A stretch of DNA of 64,000 nt, from positions 18,941,703-19,005,702 of the forward strand of contig CAXIPT010000002.1 in NCBI GenBank assembly GCA_964030475.1, in the 5' to 3' direction. The stretch is from Tethya wilhelma (lineage: Eukaryota > Porifera > Demospongiae > Tethyida > Tethyidae). Below the pieces are notes generated by a model. That model did not search any database. It was not told where the DNA came from and was given only the letters and a program-made list of their open reading frames with translations. Of the stretch, positions 25,792-37,281 are shown piece after piece. Each line of letters starts with the position of its first letter. The stretch's first letter is position 1. A program made the position numbers and the translations under genes.

Positions 25792-26292
25792 TCCCTCCTT
25801 AGCAGTTAGCACTCCCACGAACAGTTTCCCTGACTATGCTATCGCTGTCATTGTGGTTGGAGTCTTGGGAATCATTGCTCTCATCTTTTGTTTCATCGGA
25901 CTCTGCTTTGCATGCCACTCAAGCAAGCAAAAAGAAGGTATATACATACACAGATCACAAAGGATATTGTAGACACGACTTGGGTGTATATGCAAACTTG
26001 TTTACTGTTACCTGTTTGTGATTCCTTGCAGTAGATTTCGGTAGCACATCTTCACTGCAAGCTCCCTCCGAGCCGATGCACAATCACAGATCAATGTCAC
26101 CCTCAAGAAGTTGCTTGGTAAGTCCACAGTCTCGTGCCTAAACTTAGGGTAGTATATTTATTCTGCTACACGACATGCATACACTATGTTATACTTCAAC
26201 AGTCGTACCATACAAAAGGTCACAGCACAAACTGGAGTGATCACGTGGACACTCTGAGACAAATGGAGACAGACACAGGCACACACGTATAG
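9183..26292 (+). CDS. Single-pass receptor with three Ig and four FN3 domains
   Basis: Exons: 9183-9282, 10158-10445, 16179-16445, 16539-16829, 22667-22924 (A), 23662-23919 (A'), 24451-24533 (B'), 24615-24822, 25312-25677, 25806-25937, 26032-26117, 26203-26292. This path gives about 808 residues. Order: signal peptide (hydrophobic FLFIFVSFMVHLPAVLL); Ig1 (34-129, with DDYSC); Ig2 (130-218, lacking the disulfide cysteines); Ig3 (219-315, GGYTCAA); FN3 A and its duplicate A' (316-487); FN3 from B'+C (488-584); FN3 D (585-706). Then come a transmembrane segment (about 717-741, IAVIVVGVLGIIALIFCFIG) and a 65-residue Ser-rich tail ending in THV. The tail has no kinase or phosphatase. Exon B (23500-23582) cannot splice to A' in frame. 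An adhesion or recognition role is inferred from architecture only; I do not recognise an orthologue. Confidence 0.85.
13372..13430. repeat. (GT)n microsatellite
   Basis: About 29 GT units with two GC interruptions near the 3' end, followed by a poly-G run to 13448. It is intronic. Confidence 0.85.
14982..15021. repeat. (TGAG)n tetranucleotide repeat
   Basis: About nine tandem GAGT units in the receptor intron, preceded by a short (CTGT)n run at 14957-14972. Confidence 0.8.
16830..22666. other. Second large receptor intron, no gene recognised
   Basis: This 5.8-kb intron separates the Ig3 exon from the first FN3 exon. It contains a (GT)n tract at 19816-19856 and CA-rich stretches. No open frame shows a recognisable domain, and I find no phase-1 Ig or FN3 exon inside it. 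Confidence 0.5.
22651..24545. repeat. ~1-kb tandem duplication of two FN3 exons
   Basis: Copy 1 runs from the (CA)n tract before exon A (22667) to just after exon B (about 23602). Copy 2 runs from a longer (CA)n tract (23603-23661) through exons A' and B' to 24545. Exons, introns and flanks are nearly identical, with only a few substitutions (for example VLSSGETR against VSSSGETG). The main difference is a (GA)n expansion at 22960-23008 in copy 1 that is almost absent in copy 2. The junction lies in a CA repeat, suggesting unequal recombination there. Confidence 0.9.
22960..23008. repeat. (GA)n microsatellite
   Basis: About 24 GA units in the intron after exon A. The matching position in copy 2 of the duplication (about 23955) has only three to four units. 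Confidence 0.9.
25737..25793. repeat. (CTTT)n repeat before the transmembrane exon
   Basis: About 14 tandem TTTC units form the polypyrimidine tract just upstream of the acceptor of the transmembrane exon. Confidence 0.9.
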
Positions 26293-26404
26293 CATCCACT
26301 AGTCCTGGACTATTATATATTGACACCAGTACGTGTGGTCTGGAGACTCCCAACTAGTAGCACCTTTTGTATAAAACAATTTATACTCTTTAACTAATTT
26401 TTTT

Positions 26405-26440
<36 letters not shown>

Positions 26441-27263
26441 GATTGCAATTTGTGCATTTCTTTCTCACATAATCAGTTTACTGAAAACAGTCAGCTTTAT
26501 CACTTCCCAAATGACGCACACCTAGCTCTCTATATTATAATTATTCCATCTTAATTGTGTTTTGTGTACGTGGTTTGCAAAGTGTTCTTTTACATTTGTA
26601 CTTTTGTGCCGTTTGTGTGACTAGTTTAACACTCACATGTGTGCATGTGAAAAATTCTTTGATCCTGATTGATTGTTTTTGATTGTTCAATTATATTATG
26701 TAGCCTGTCAGTGTGTCATTTTCACGAAACTGTTGTTCATGCAGACTTTGTATAACAATGGTTCTCACTTATATATTATTACATTGTGTTATTTTGTTGT
26801 TTTGTTTGTTATTCTGTACGTATTATGACATTAACTTTATTGAAAGTGAGCAAACTGTCAATTTTGTTGTGCATGGTGTTCAGCCTGATAAATTGTTGGT
26901 AAGGGTCACTCTTGCAATATGTACGGTACACCTTTACCTACAGAAAAGGTCCACAGCCTGCATGCTCTGTGCTGGTTCCAACAATCACATGGTTTAAGGA
27001 TCTCGGTGAAAAATGTCATTATGTGCATGTGTGTGTGTATATAGAATATCAAAGCATAGATTATAGAGCAAGAAACAAAACAATTCTATACTGAAATAAA
27101 TTTTGAAATAACCGGCCCACTCCATAATCTATGGAAATAAAAGTAACCATGTCAAAAGTAAAATTAAACATAAATAATAATTATTACATATACGGGGTGC
27201 AACACAGAGTACACTACGAGTCTAGAATTGTGTGCATTGGCAAAATAGGAAGTAGTGAAAAAA
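26293..27263. other. Convergent 3' region between the receptor and NUP153
   Basis: The receptor stop (26290-26292) and the NUP153 stop (27264) face each other. The region holds a (GT)n tract at 26409-26439 and AATAAA on the plus strand at 27095-27100, a plausible receptor polyadenylation signal. I see no coding exon. Confidence 0.55.
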
Positions 27264-30200
27264 TCATTTCCTTCTCCTTGCTTTCCTGATAACTCGACCT
27301 GACGTAGCAGCACTCTGACCTCTACCGGCCGAAAACATAGGACCACTGCCGTCACCACCACCATTACCAGGCGGTCCTCCACTGGCAAAGTTCAAGTTCA
27401 CGCCAGCCCCTGCACTTCCACTGAAGTTGAAGCCACCAGTCGGAGCAGTAGGAGCGGCAGCTGGAGGGGCACTAGACTTGTTCTCGGCTGTCGTTTGATT
27501 CATAGTGAAAAGTGAAGCAGATGAAGTGTTGGTTCCAAACAGGAGTCCTCCACTCCCTCCTCCCAGCCCACCTGCTCCATTGTTACCACCAGAGCTCATC
27601 TTCAGTAGCGGTGGCTGAGTGGAGCCAAACATACCACTCCCACTGCTGCTGGAGGAGGTGGGGGGAAACGATGGAGCACCACCACTACCTCCAGCTGCGT
27701 GGAAATTGAACATTGGAGCCATACTGCTTTGTTGTTGTTGCATTTGAGGTTGGGACTGATTACCAAAGAGATTAGGTGTCCCGAAGAGTGTATTTTTGGA
27801 CTGTGCATTGAAAACTGAGCCTGATTGCTGTTGGTCTGTAGAGACAGAGGAAAAAAATTGTTTTATCACACACAATGCATATATTAATAGCCGATTGATT
27901 ACACGTAATTGTACAACAAGCAATGGCATGCAAGCAATCTTCATTAACGATTTGTTTGTTTGAATGTATTTGAACAGCACTAGAGAATGAAGCATCTTAT
28001 TGGCTGTACTCCTCAACATTCAATCACTCTAGTCCACCAGCGAATCCTCTACCCTAGCATTAACAACACTCCTAGGTGGAATTAGAGGTGGACACAGCAT
28101 GCAGGCACATCAGCAACACATACATGTAGTAAGTGTCGATATTTTACTCTAAATAATGCACACTCTGAATTAATGCACTTTTTCCAATAGAATATATGGC
28201 AATGGGCATTATTTAGAACAGACACACATACCAAGTCCTTGTAGTTGGCCACCATCCTTGCTCTGTGTCTGTCCACTGCCGAAGATAGAGGATGTGGTCT
28301 GCTGTGGAAGTCCACTCCCTGTTGTTGTGAGACCAGACCCAAACACCCCGCCTGTGAGCCCCCCAGTGAGACCCCCTGGGAGACCCCCTGGGAGACCGCC
28401 ACTGCTACTGCCGCCAGCTGCACTCCCAGCTCCAGGGAACAGTGAGCCACTCTCGGTCGTGGTATCCTTACTTCCAAACACAAAGAGTGAGTTCCCTGCT
28501 CCACTTGGCCCATTTCCACCTCCATTTCCCGGCTTTCCCGCTGAAAAGTTGAACGTCGGAATGCTACTTGTGTTCATTTGAGAAGACAAAGCACTAGTAG
28601 TAGTGGTGGTAGTGGTCTGTCCAAAGGAAGGTACTGCAGTCGCTGAGAACTGGAATCCACCGCTAACTCCTGTGAGAGTGTTCTGGGATGTGGTTGATGG
28701 ACCCACCAACCCCTGTCCTCCGAGAGAAAGTGGGCCTCCCAACTTTGGTACCGATGATGATTGCGCCAACGCTCCTCCAAGTTTGATACCAGCAAGTGGG
28801 TTGGTGCTCTGTGTTCCCTGTAGTGGATTGGCCGCAGACATCACAGAAGATGCTGAAACAGTTGAAGCGTTTCCAAGAGTAAAGATACTTGGAGCGTTGG
28901 AATTTGCAGTAAAGTTGAATTGCAATGTTGAAGAGGTTGTTTGTGTGAGTTGGGCTGTCGAGCCACCACTCAAGACAAACTGTGGTGGCTGGGGTGCTGA
29001 AGGCTGTGTAGAGACTGCAGCACTCTGAGTGTCTTTCTTCACAGGCTGCTGGATGCCAAAAGAGATTGGTTTTGTCTGACTATTGTTCATGCTTGATTCA
29101 GATGATGCTTTCTTCTCTTCACCTGTACTGGTTGGAAGTGGTAGAAGAGAGCCCAGTTTCAATCCACTGCTGGTGCTCTGAGTAGCAGTGGCAATAGACT
29201 GAGGCAGGCCTCCCAATGGCAAACCACCTCCAAGCTTGATTCCACTACCTAGAGTGATTCCTCCTGATGGTTTACCATTCTTAGCTCCTGGGTCTCCTAT
29301 AGTTCCAAGCTTGACCCCACCACCCAGTGATATGCCACCACCACTACCCACTGCAGCCAGAGACAGACCACCACTACCCAGTGTCATTCCTCCTGATGGT
29401 TTGCCCTCCTGGGTTGACCCACCAAGAGTACCACCACCCAGCTTAAGACCTTCTCCCAATTTGAGACCTCCACCTAACGTCAGTCCACCAGTTAGTTTGG
29501 TAGCTTGAGTGGAACTGCTGGAATCAGTTTTAGTGCCAGGTTTAGGAGCAGAACACGCAGCACATGAATTGTCCTCAGCCTTGTTGTTGATCATGCATGA
29601 GTCACACGACCATGAGCCGGCAGGGGGGGCAAACTGAGCCAACGGTTTGAGCAGAGGTAGGCCAGTGGTTGAGGTAGTGGCAGTGGTTGAAGAGGAGGAG
29701 GATGGAGCGGTTGTTTGACTGCTGGGAGCAGGTGGCTTGGCCGAACCAGGTTTGGAAGTGGAACAAGCAACACACTTGTCATCTTCAGCTTTGTTGGATA
29801 TCATGCATGTATCACACGTCCATGATCCACTGGGTAGAGCAAATTTAGATAGAGGTTGAAGGATCTGAGTGTCTGGCTTAGAATTCTGAGTGGTCTTTTT
29901 GGGTTCCAGCAAAGCTCCTCCCAGTTTTAGACCACCAGTAGCTCCAAACGTTATTGTGGGAGGTGGTTTAGTAGCAGTAGAGGCAGTCGTTCCATCGACA
30001 GACAGAGGTTTGGATGCAGAGTTACTTGAGAGTGGTTGGACGTTTTGTGAGCTTGACGGTTTAGAAGCTAGAGCTGGTTTGAATGACAACAGAGACCCTC
30101 CCAGTTTCAGTCCACCAGCAGCCCCAAAAGAAATTGTTGTTGAAGATTTAGTTGTAGTAGAAGAAATAGTTTTGTTTGTCAAACCAGGTTTATCAGCCGA

Positions 30201-31538
30201 ACATGCGACGCACTTCTCATCTTCAGCTTTGTTGGATATCATACACGTATCACACGTCCATGATCCACTGGGTGGAGCAAATTTTGGCAGTGGTTGAAGG
30301 GTTTGTGATTCTGATTTTGAAGATTGGTTTGACTTGGGTAAGACGAGATTCCCTCCAAGCTTTAAACCACCAGTGACTCCTAGAGAGGGTGCAGAGGTCG
30401 TGCTAGCAGAAGGTAGTTTAACTGAACCAGGCTTTTTGGCCGAGCAAGCAACACATTGCTTATCTTCAGCTTTGTTGCTGATCATGCACGTATCACATGT
30501 CCAGGAACCAGAAGGAGGTGCAAACTGAGGGAGGGCTTTCAGAGGAGGGGCAGTAGAAGACAAGAGAGAGTTCTTGGTTCCAAGTTGTACTCCCGACGAA
30601 GGCAGTTTAAGTCCAATTCCAACTTTACCACCTTCTAATTGATGCCCACCACTCTCTGTCGTTGGCTTCTTCTGTTGTGTTGCACTGTGTTCATCATCGC
30701 AGTCCGTGAGGTCAATGCACTCAGACGAGGGAGCAGGAGGCTTCACTGGCAAGCCAGGCAGCTTCACTTTGGGGAGCTGGTACTCTGGTCGCTTCAGAGC
30801 TTCTTCAACACTCATATTCTTGAGAGGTGGAGGAGGAGTGAGCTGCTTGGAGAGGAGACCACCACTCCGAGAGACACCAGCTAGGCTAGGAGACGGTCTC
30901 TTCTGTTGTGAAGGACGTGAGGGAGGAGCAATGAATGGCGGCAGTGAGAAAGACGATGGGCCAGTGCTAGGGGTAGTCTTGGGGGGAGCCGGAGCAGAGG
31001 AGAGGGGTGGAGCAGGAGAACTGAAGTTGTATTTAGCCTACACACACAGACAATAATATAATATGTATATTAGTGTGTACATATACAAGAATAGATGTAA
31101 GCCAATACCGTATAGAGGGAATTTTCATTGTGCAAAATTTCATATAAAATTTTTAAAAACACACCAGAAAAAATTTCCATTTATTCAAACAGCAAACAGA
31201 AATATAAAATTTGCAGCACACAAAAAATTTCTATTATACAACAGATCGATTAAAAAATGTGAATTTTACAAACTAGGACAAAAAAAATCTTACCTGTATT
31301 GTTTGCGGTACATCAGGACGAGAATCAATGGCATTTGGAAGTGAGAAAGTGTAGCCAGTGGTTGAGGGGGAGGAGGACATTGAGAGGGCAGGGGTCAGGG
31401 TGGTGGTCAGAGAGGGGGGCTAATGGGATATCAATAACATAATATTATTTACAGTAGCTAGTGTAGTTCCTTTGCCACTCAACCATGCAACCTCATGCAG
31501 ACAATAAATATACTTTTAAGTAAAAGTGTGCAATTATA

Positions 31539-31575
<37 letters not shown>

Positions 31576-32011
31576 TACAAACAAACACACACATAAATTA
31601 TATACCGTATAGCGGGAAATATTCGTAGTTCAAAATTTCGTATAAATCGTTAAAAATGCACCAGAAATTTTTTTTGTAGTTTTAAATTTTGTATACGTGG
31701 TGCACGCTCGTATACGCATAATGCGGAAGTTAAATTTTCGCAGTTTTAATTTTTGTATATTCGAACGGCATACGAAAAATACGAAAATTTGCACCATACG
31801 AAAATTTCCCGCTATACGGTATATATATCTTCCATACCTTGGTCTGAGAGAGTTGGGCATGAAATGAAAACTGTGGCAGGCTCCCATCTTTTCCGAGGGA
31901 CAGGCCAATAGAAGGGGGAGGGGCTAGAGGATTGATGACCACACCCTCATCAGATTCCCGGTGGAAATGGAGATGAGTGTGTTTAGCTGATCGCATCTTA
32001 CCACCAGCACC

Positions 32012-32071
<60 letters not shown>

Positions 32072-35000
32072 ACATGTAAACCACAATAACATTACACACA
32101 TGCATTACCACACAATGAAATTCTGCATGTACATGGCCAGACAATGAAATCTAACAGGTACATTGTCAGACGATAATGGAACGATTTACACAGTCCTCTG
32201 TGCCATAATACAACATTGTCTCTCAAACTTTTGACAAAATGCACACACACACACACCACAATAGATAGCACAGACAACCAATGTGCAATGAATGTAGATA
32301 GGTGTTAGATGGAGGACACTTACACTGGACACTCCGCCATGAAACAAAGGCTTGAATCCCGACAGTCCAGACGATGAAGATACAGCAGTTGTTTTCGGTG
32401 GTGACGGTGATGGAGCCTTCTCAGGGGATTCTTGAGTCCCGGCAGGTTCGGTAGGAGGTGCCGGCGTGAACTTGAGTCCTGCCAGTATACTGGACTGCTT
32501 GGGTGGCTCTTTGGTGTTGAACTGTGGCACGGTGAATGAGAGGGGGCCACGAGGGGTGGCAGACATAGAGGAGGAGGAGGAGGAGGGTGGCTTTGGAGAG
32601 AGATTTCGCTTTTGAAGGGTAGCCAACTCCTTCAGTGGACTCTGTGTGGATTAGCATTAGTATGTACCTTCTCAATGCAAATGCATCGATCGATAATCAC
32701 ATGTACTGTAATGTATCTACAATTCTACACACAAGAGTTTTCACACTGTCACCACACTATTGGTTTTACTTTCACAGGTTCTCATTCCCAGTTCAACTCT
32801 CATGCTTAAATTTGAGGTGGGTGTGGACTCGTGGAAAGGGAGCCCGGGAATGAGACTAAGCCATAGTGATGAGAGAGATTTAGTGTGCTGATATTAGAGA
32901 TACCCAGAGGAACGAGGCTGTAACCATGGCCCAATGGTGTACGTATCAGGGGAAACCAAAGCTCATGAGCTACAGAGTACACTGAAATGACCTCTCTCTC
33001 TCACCTGGTCAGTGGAGGTTCGCCCCGTCTTCTCGTTAGGGACAATCTGGGTGTGACCGTGGTCTGCTCTGGATCTCCGAGAGGAGTAGGCCGGGGTGCG
33101 TAGAGGAGCAATGGGAGGAGGGGAGAGCATACCAGCTCCAGACGAAGAGGAAATGTCAGACATACGTCGTCGTTTTGATGTCTACACAGCGTGGTCATGT
33201 GGACATGTGAGCACATGTCAATTGTGGTACAGAAACAGAACACACTACTATCATGCACTGGTACATACACACACAGTTAGTGCATATGATTGTGGAATAT
33301 TTATTAATACATCATGGGGAACACACACACTCACACATAAACTATGCAACTAGCCACACAACCATAAAGCATGTATCACCTGGTGTTCTCCAGGAAGTGC
33401 TCTCATGGGTAGCTTCCTAGCGTCAGAGAGCGGCGAGCTGAGGGTCTCCAAGGTGGTCAAGATCCTCTTGGCCGTCTTGCTAGCCACCAGCTGATGGTGT
33501 GTGGCCTGACCTCCTCTGGACTCAGAGCTGAGAGGACGAGCTGTTATTGAGAGACGAGTTGGGACCAGCTGTGTGTGTGGGCATGGGTGGGTTTATATAA
33601 ACACACCATCCAGCATTTATTGCTTTACGCTAAGAACGTGGAAATCATCACTCACGGTAGGCGGGCTGGATTCGGTGCGAGGTCTCTTGGTCCTCAGTTT
33701 TTGATGAGAGGCAGCACCTCCGAAGGAAGTCCGGCCGGAGTAGAAGGGAGAGTGGAAAGGACTACGCTTGATAGACTCTTCAGTGCCCGATCTACACAGA
33801 AGAATGGTTAGTAAAAAACATTATGCATTTTTTTTAAGAGCACTACCATAGATTGGGAAAATTTTGCCATTAAAATTTTTCGCCACTATATATCATAAGT
33901 GGCAAAAATTAAAATATATGGCAATCATTACCGAAATAGCGAAAATTTTTAGCACAGAAAACTTCCCAAACTTTGGTATCTCTTTTAAAGATATACAGAG
34001 CCAAATAAGAAGAGTATTAGAAGGCATTTGTACTGCACGTCTTTACATAGTGAGGCATACAATTGACTTACTTAGATGAGGATGGTAAAGGCGTCTTTAT
34101 CAATGTGGATAGCATGGATCCAGGTAGTGGTGTTTTGGTACGAGACTTGCTGAGTACAGCACTGGAATTGGAATCAGAGGTTTGGGAACGAGACTGGGCA
34201 ACAATGCCAGGACCCTCAGGGTGTTCCATCTGCAGAGCAATTTACTCCATGTATCATTAATATCATTATGGTAAACGGTACATGTATACAAGCATGTGTG
34301 TGTCACATTATACACTCTTATATCATTGTATACATATACGAGTGAATGTTTGTGTGAAGCTACCACTAGTGAAATGAGCTGCAGGTGAGGGTCTTACAAT
34401 CTCTTGTCTCTCTTCATGTACAGGGCTGAGTTGGGGAGTGGAGGTGACAAGAGGCGGGTTGGAATACAACCCACGCTCAAGACTGGAAGCAGTGAATGAT
34501 GTCGTTTTTCGATTGCTGAAAATAGAATTGATTGGAGTTCTGATTGAGTTCATGTTCAAGAGTGCAGGATTAGCGATGCGTTCTACAGTGTGTTCTGATC
34601 TAGCAGTACTTGATTCCACAACGGTCGACTCGGGAGCTATCTGATGCTTTCCTTCACCAATCTCGTACTCTGGGCTCTCACACTCACCGACAAGACTCAG
34701 AGGGCTTCTCGACAGTGGAGTGCTCAGTCGAATACCGCCAAGTTGAAGGGACCTGAATCTTGTGGGAGGTGACACTCGTGGCGGGGCATCTGCAGTTCTA
34801 CTCTCCTCGATATCTTCTGCCACCCAGCTCCCCTCACTATCCTTGGAGTCATCAAGTTGTTCCCGATCATTGCCAACGTTCATGCTTGTTTCTCGTGATG
34901 TTAGAGCACCCCCACTGCCACCCTCCATGAGAGATAGGCTGGTCGACTCAAATAGCCTCCGACTAGTGGCAAGGAGCGTGTGCTTTGTGTTGTTCTGGAG

Positions 35001-35521
35001 TATCGAAGGCAGTTGAATTTGCAGTGACGGTGAATGAATAGAATCTGAATTCGCGTTGGTAGGTTGATTGAATGAATCTTGAGGGGGTATGATCAAGGGG
35101 GTACTAGTTGGTGGGCCCCCCTCTGCTGATGCAGCCCTACCGGCCACGGCTGTGGTGGAACTGGTACCATTATCACTGTCATCTGTGGTGGTGGTCCAAT
35201 TGAGCCATGATGGAAGACCAGGTAACAAATTCTTCACGTATTTTACAATACCCTGTAAGACACATACGAGCAAGTACATGCATTTACGTGTGTGGGTGGT
35301 TGTATAATGATACTAGTTCATTAAAATTTAGCCTAACTGGACACATTACACTAATATTACAGTAGTGCAGAACATAAAATATGAATAATCATGGCATGAA
35401 GGGAGACTAATAAGTATAAGTATGATGTGGGTAGACTTATATATCGACTTACAGTTCTTCTCTCGTAGGGTTTGGCTGGCTTGGGACGTTGTCGTCCTTT
35501 GATTTTGTACTCAGAAGACAT
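27264..35521 (-). CDS. NUP153: Nucleoporin NUP153 homologue
   Basis: Eleven exons in transcript order: 35453-35521, 34398-35252, 34072-34229, 33656-33791, 33380-33568, 33005-33181, 32324-32641, 31838-32011, 31294-31419, 28232-31037, 27264-27835. Phases agree and give about 1,859 residues, longer than the ~1,475 of the human protein. An N-terminal pore-anchoring segment (KNLLPGLPSWLNW) is followed by NUP153 family blocks (SPFYSGRTSFGGAA; TAKRILTTLETLSSPLSDA). Four RanBP2-type zinc fingers of the form W-x-C-x2-C-x10-C-x2-C start near residue 905. They are followed by a Gly/Ser-rich FG and FxF region and the basic tail RVIRKARRRK. NUP153 sits in the nuclear basket; its fingers bind Ran and its FG region binds importins. 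A SUMO-interaction-like IDLTD precedes the fingers. Confidence 0.94.
31105..31185. mobile_element. Degenerate fragment of the ACCGTATAG inverted-repeat family
   Basis: The sequence starts TACCGTATAGAGGGAA and continues with 'caaaatttcatataaa' and 'cacaccagaaa', matching the left part of the complete element at 31602-31822. It lies in the NUP153 intron between exons 9 and 10 and has no clear right end. Confidence 0.5.
31602..31822. mobile_element. Short inverted-repeat (MITE-like) element, ~221 bp
   Basis: The left end ATACCGTATAGCGGGAAATA is matched by its reverse complement at the right end (about 31797-31822), with one mismatch over the first 20 bases. The interior is AT-rich with CG dinucleotides and has no coding capacity. 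TA dinucleotides flank both ends, consistent with a TA target site. It lies in a NUP153 intron. Confidence 0.75.
32013..32069. repeat. (GA)n microsatellite in a NUP153 intron
   Basis: About 28 GA units on the plus strand. On the coding strand they form the polypyrimidine tract directly before the acceptor of the exon at 31838-32011. Confidence 0.9.
33846..33990. mobile_element. Possible degenerate AT-rich inverted-repeat element
   Basis: The stretch contains 'gggaaaattttgcc' and 'gcgaaaatttttagc' in opposite senses and resembles the interior of the element at 31602-31822. Its ends are not clear. It lies in the NUP153 intron between exons 3 and 4. Confidence 0.3.
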
Positions 35522-37281
35522 TGCAAAGGAGCCCCGGCTAAACCTTCTAGAACATTCGCGGCAGCTGTTTCATATACAATCTGAATACTACTTTCAGTTC
35601 TTTAAACTTACAGCCTGATATTTGAAGCGGTAGCAGAGGGGAGTACAGCTGAAGTAGGCAATGAAAAGGGTATCTCTGAATCAGGCGCCTTTCCGGACGA
35701 ACAAAATTTCATAACCATGTGGCCGCCTCGAAAAGGCTCAATTGTCCACGTGACAAGAATAGCTGGCTCTGATTGGACGTACGTGCACATTTTTCGATCG
35801 GAGCTGCACCGTGAAGTCGCAGAGCTGGCTGAGCTTTGCTGAGAAAAAATCCAGGTGATTATTTGACCAAGTGAAGTTGCTAAGTGTTGAGAGAATGCAC
35901 AGGATAACTATGATCCTAGATTTATCACAAAATACATTTATAGCCTTGTAGGCTCCCCTTTCTTGTGGGTGGGAAATGGTAATTGCCAGGGATTTCCTCT
36001 TTTCCTTGCTGAGTTGTGACAGGATGAGTATGGTTGTGATAAGTTGTCCCAAATTACGTCACAATCATGTTGACTGTCCTAATGCACATCTGTATTTATT
36101 CTTTCTAAAACCAACAAACAACATTTGAAGTTGCAGAACTAACTTTATGTACATTTGATGATAATCGTATCATGTTATTGCAAAATTTGTCCCACAAAAC
36201 AATGATGTGAATCATGCACCCTTTCTCTAATAAGAGAGCAACAAATTGATGACTATTTGTTCAACACTGGACGAATGATTTTTGTTTTTCATTGTTTGTA
36301 CAAGGAAAGACATCTGAGCTTAGTCAAAACTGTTAGTCAATATATTAAATATATGCCTCCTTGACATTGCTATAATGCATGCAATGTCCATTACACCCTG
36401 GTGGACTTCTTTCTAACTGCTGAAGAATGTATGCTTGTCAGATTCAGGTTACAATGTTCAATGTTGTGACAAGTCCCTTATCATGTTGTTTTAATCTCAC
36501 TCTAGATCTTAATCCACTGTCAACCTTGATCAACCTGGGCTAAAGCTAGCTGTACTTTGGATGCAACTATTCTTCCTTGAGTTTGAGTAAAGATTTTTTT
36601 TTTTTTTTTTGTACAACTACATATAACTTGAAATTAAGGATGGTACAAAATGCTTGCTGGAATTGCATTTGCTGCCAATTAATAGTCAATGGCTGCCAAA
36701 GTTCTGTTGCTGTCAGCTATTGGAATTTGTCCTCGCTGTCCTCAATTACTCCTTGATCAACATTGACACATCTCTCGCCCTTTTCCTTTCTTACAAGCAC
36801 ACAAACTTATCGTATAATTATAAAATTTCATCGCACAAACACATACGCAACAGTTTGTACAGTAATATTATTATAGAAGACACAAGTAAAAAAATAACAA
36901 TTCTTTAACTAAGAGTATTAATGCAATACACGGCAAAAAAAAATCTGTTCCAACAAATGTTGTGTACAAAAACAACCACTAAACATGAAAACATCAACAC
37001 CTAACACACAAAAAAGAAACCTGGCTCTTAGCATCAACACTGAAAAATCTGCCTTCTCTTTCAACACAAAGTGAAATACACAAAGGACATCAGTGGGTTA
37101 CATATAAGTTGATAGTAAAGTTAAATAAACACATGGAGTTTAGATATCACAGGCAGTGACAACAAAAATAACGGTCCCAAACTACAGAGAATCATTACCA
37201 TAGAGTCCAGTATAGTGACAACAGTAAATTACTACATTAAGCGTGTATAATAAGCTATGTATGGGTTACCTCTAAAGGGAG
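35522..37281. other. NUP153 upstream region and 3' region of kinase S1
   Basis: The NUP153 promoter should lie in the first few hundred bases, which include an E-box CACGTG at 35747-35752. The rest is AT-rich, includes a poly-T run near 36595-36610, and must contain the 3' UTR of the next minus-strand gene. I see no exon. Confidence 0.5.

Noticed and set aside
28245..29508. Several plus-strand open frames (for example 28258-28581, 28603-29028, 29236-29508)
   Set aside because: They are antisense shadows of the low-complexity Gly/Ser/Pro-rich NUP153 exon, which has clear domains and splice support.
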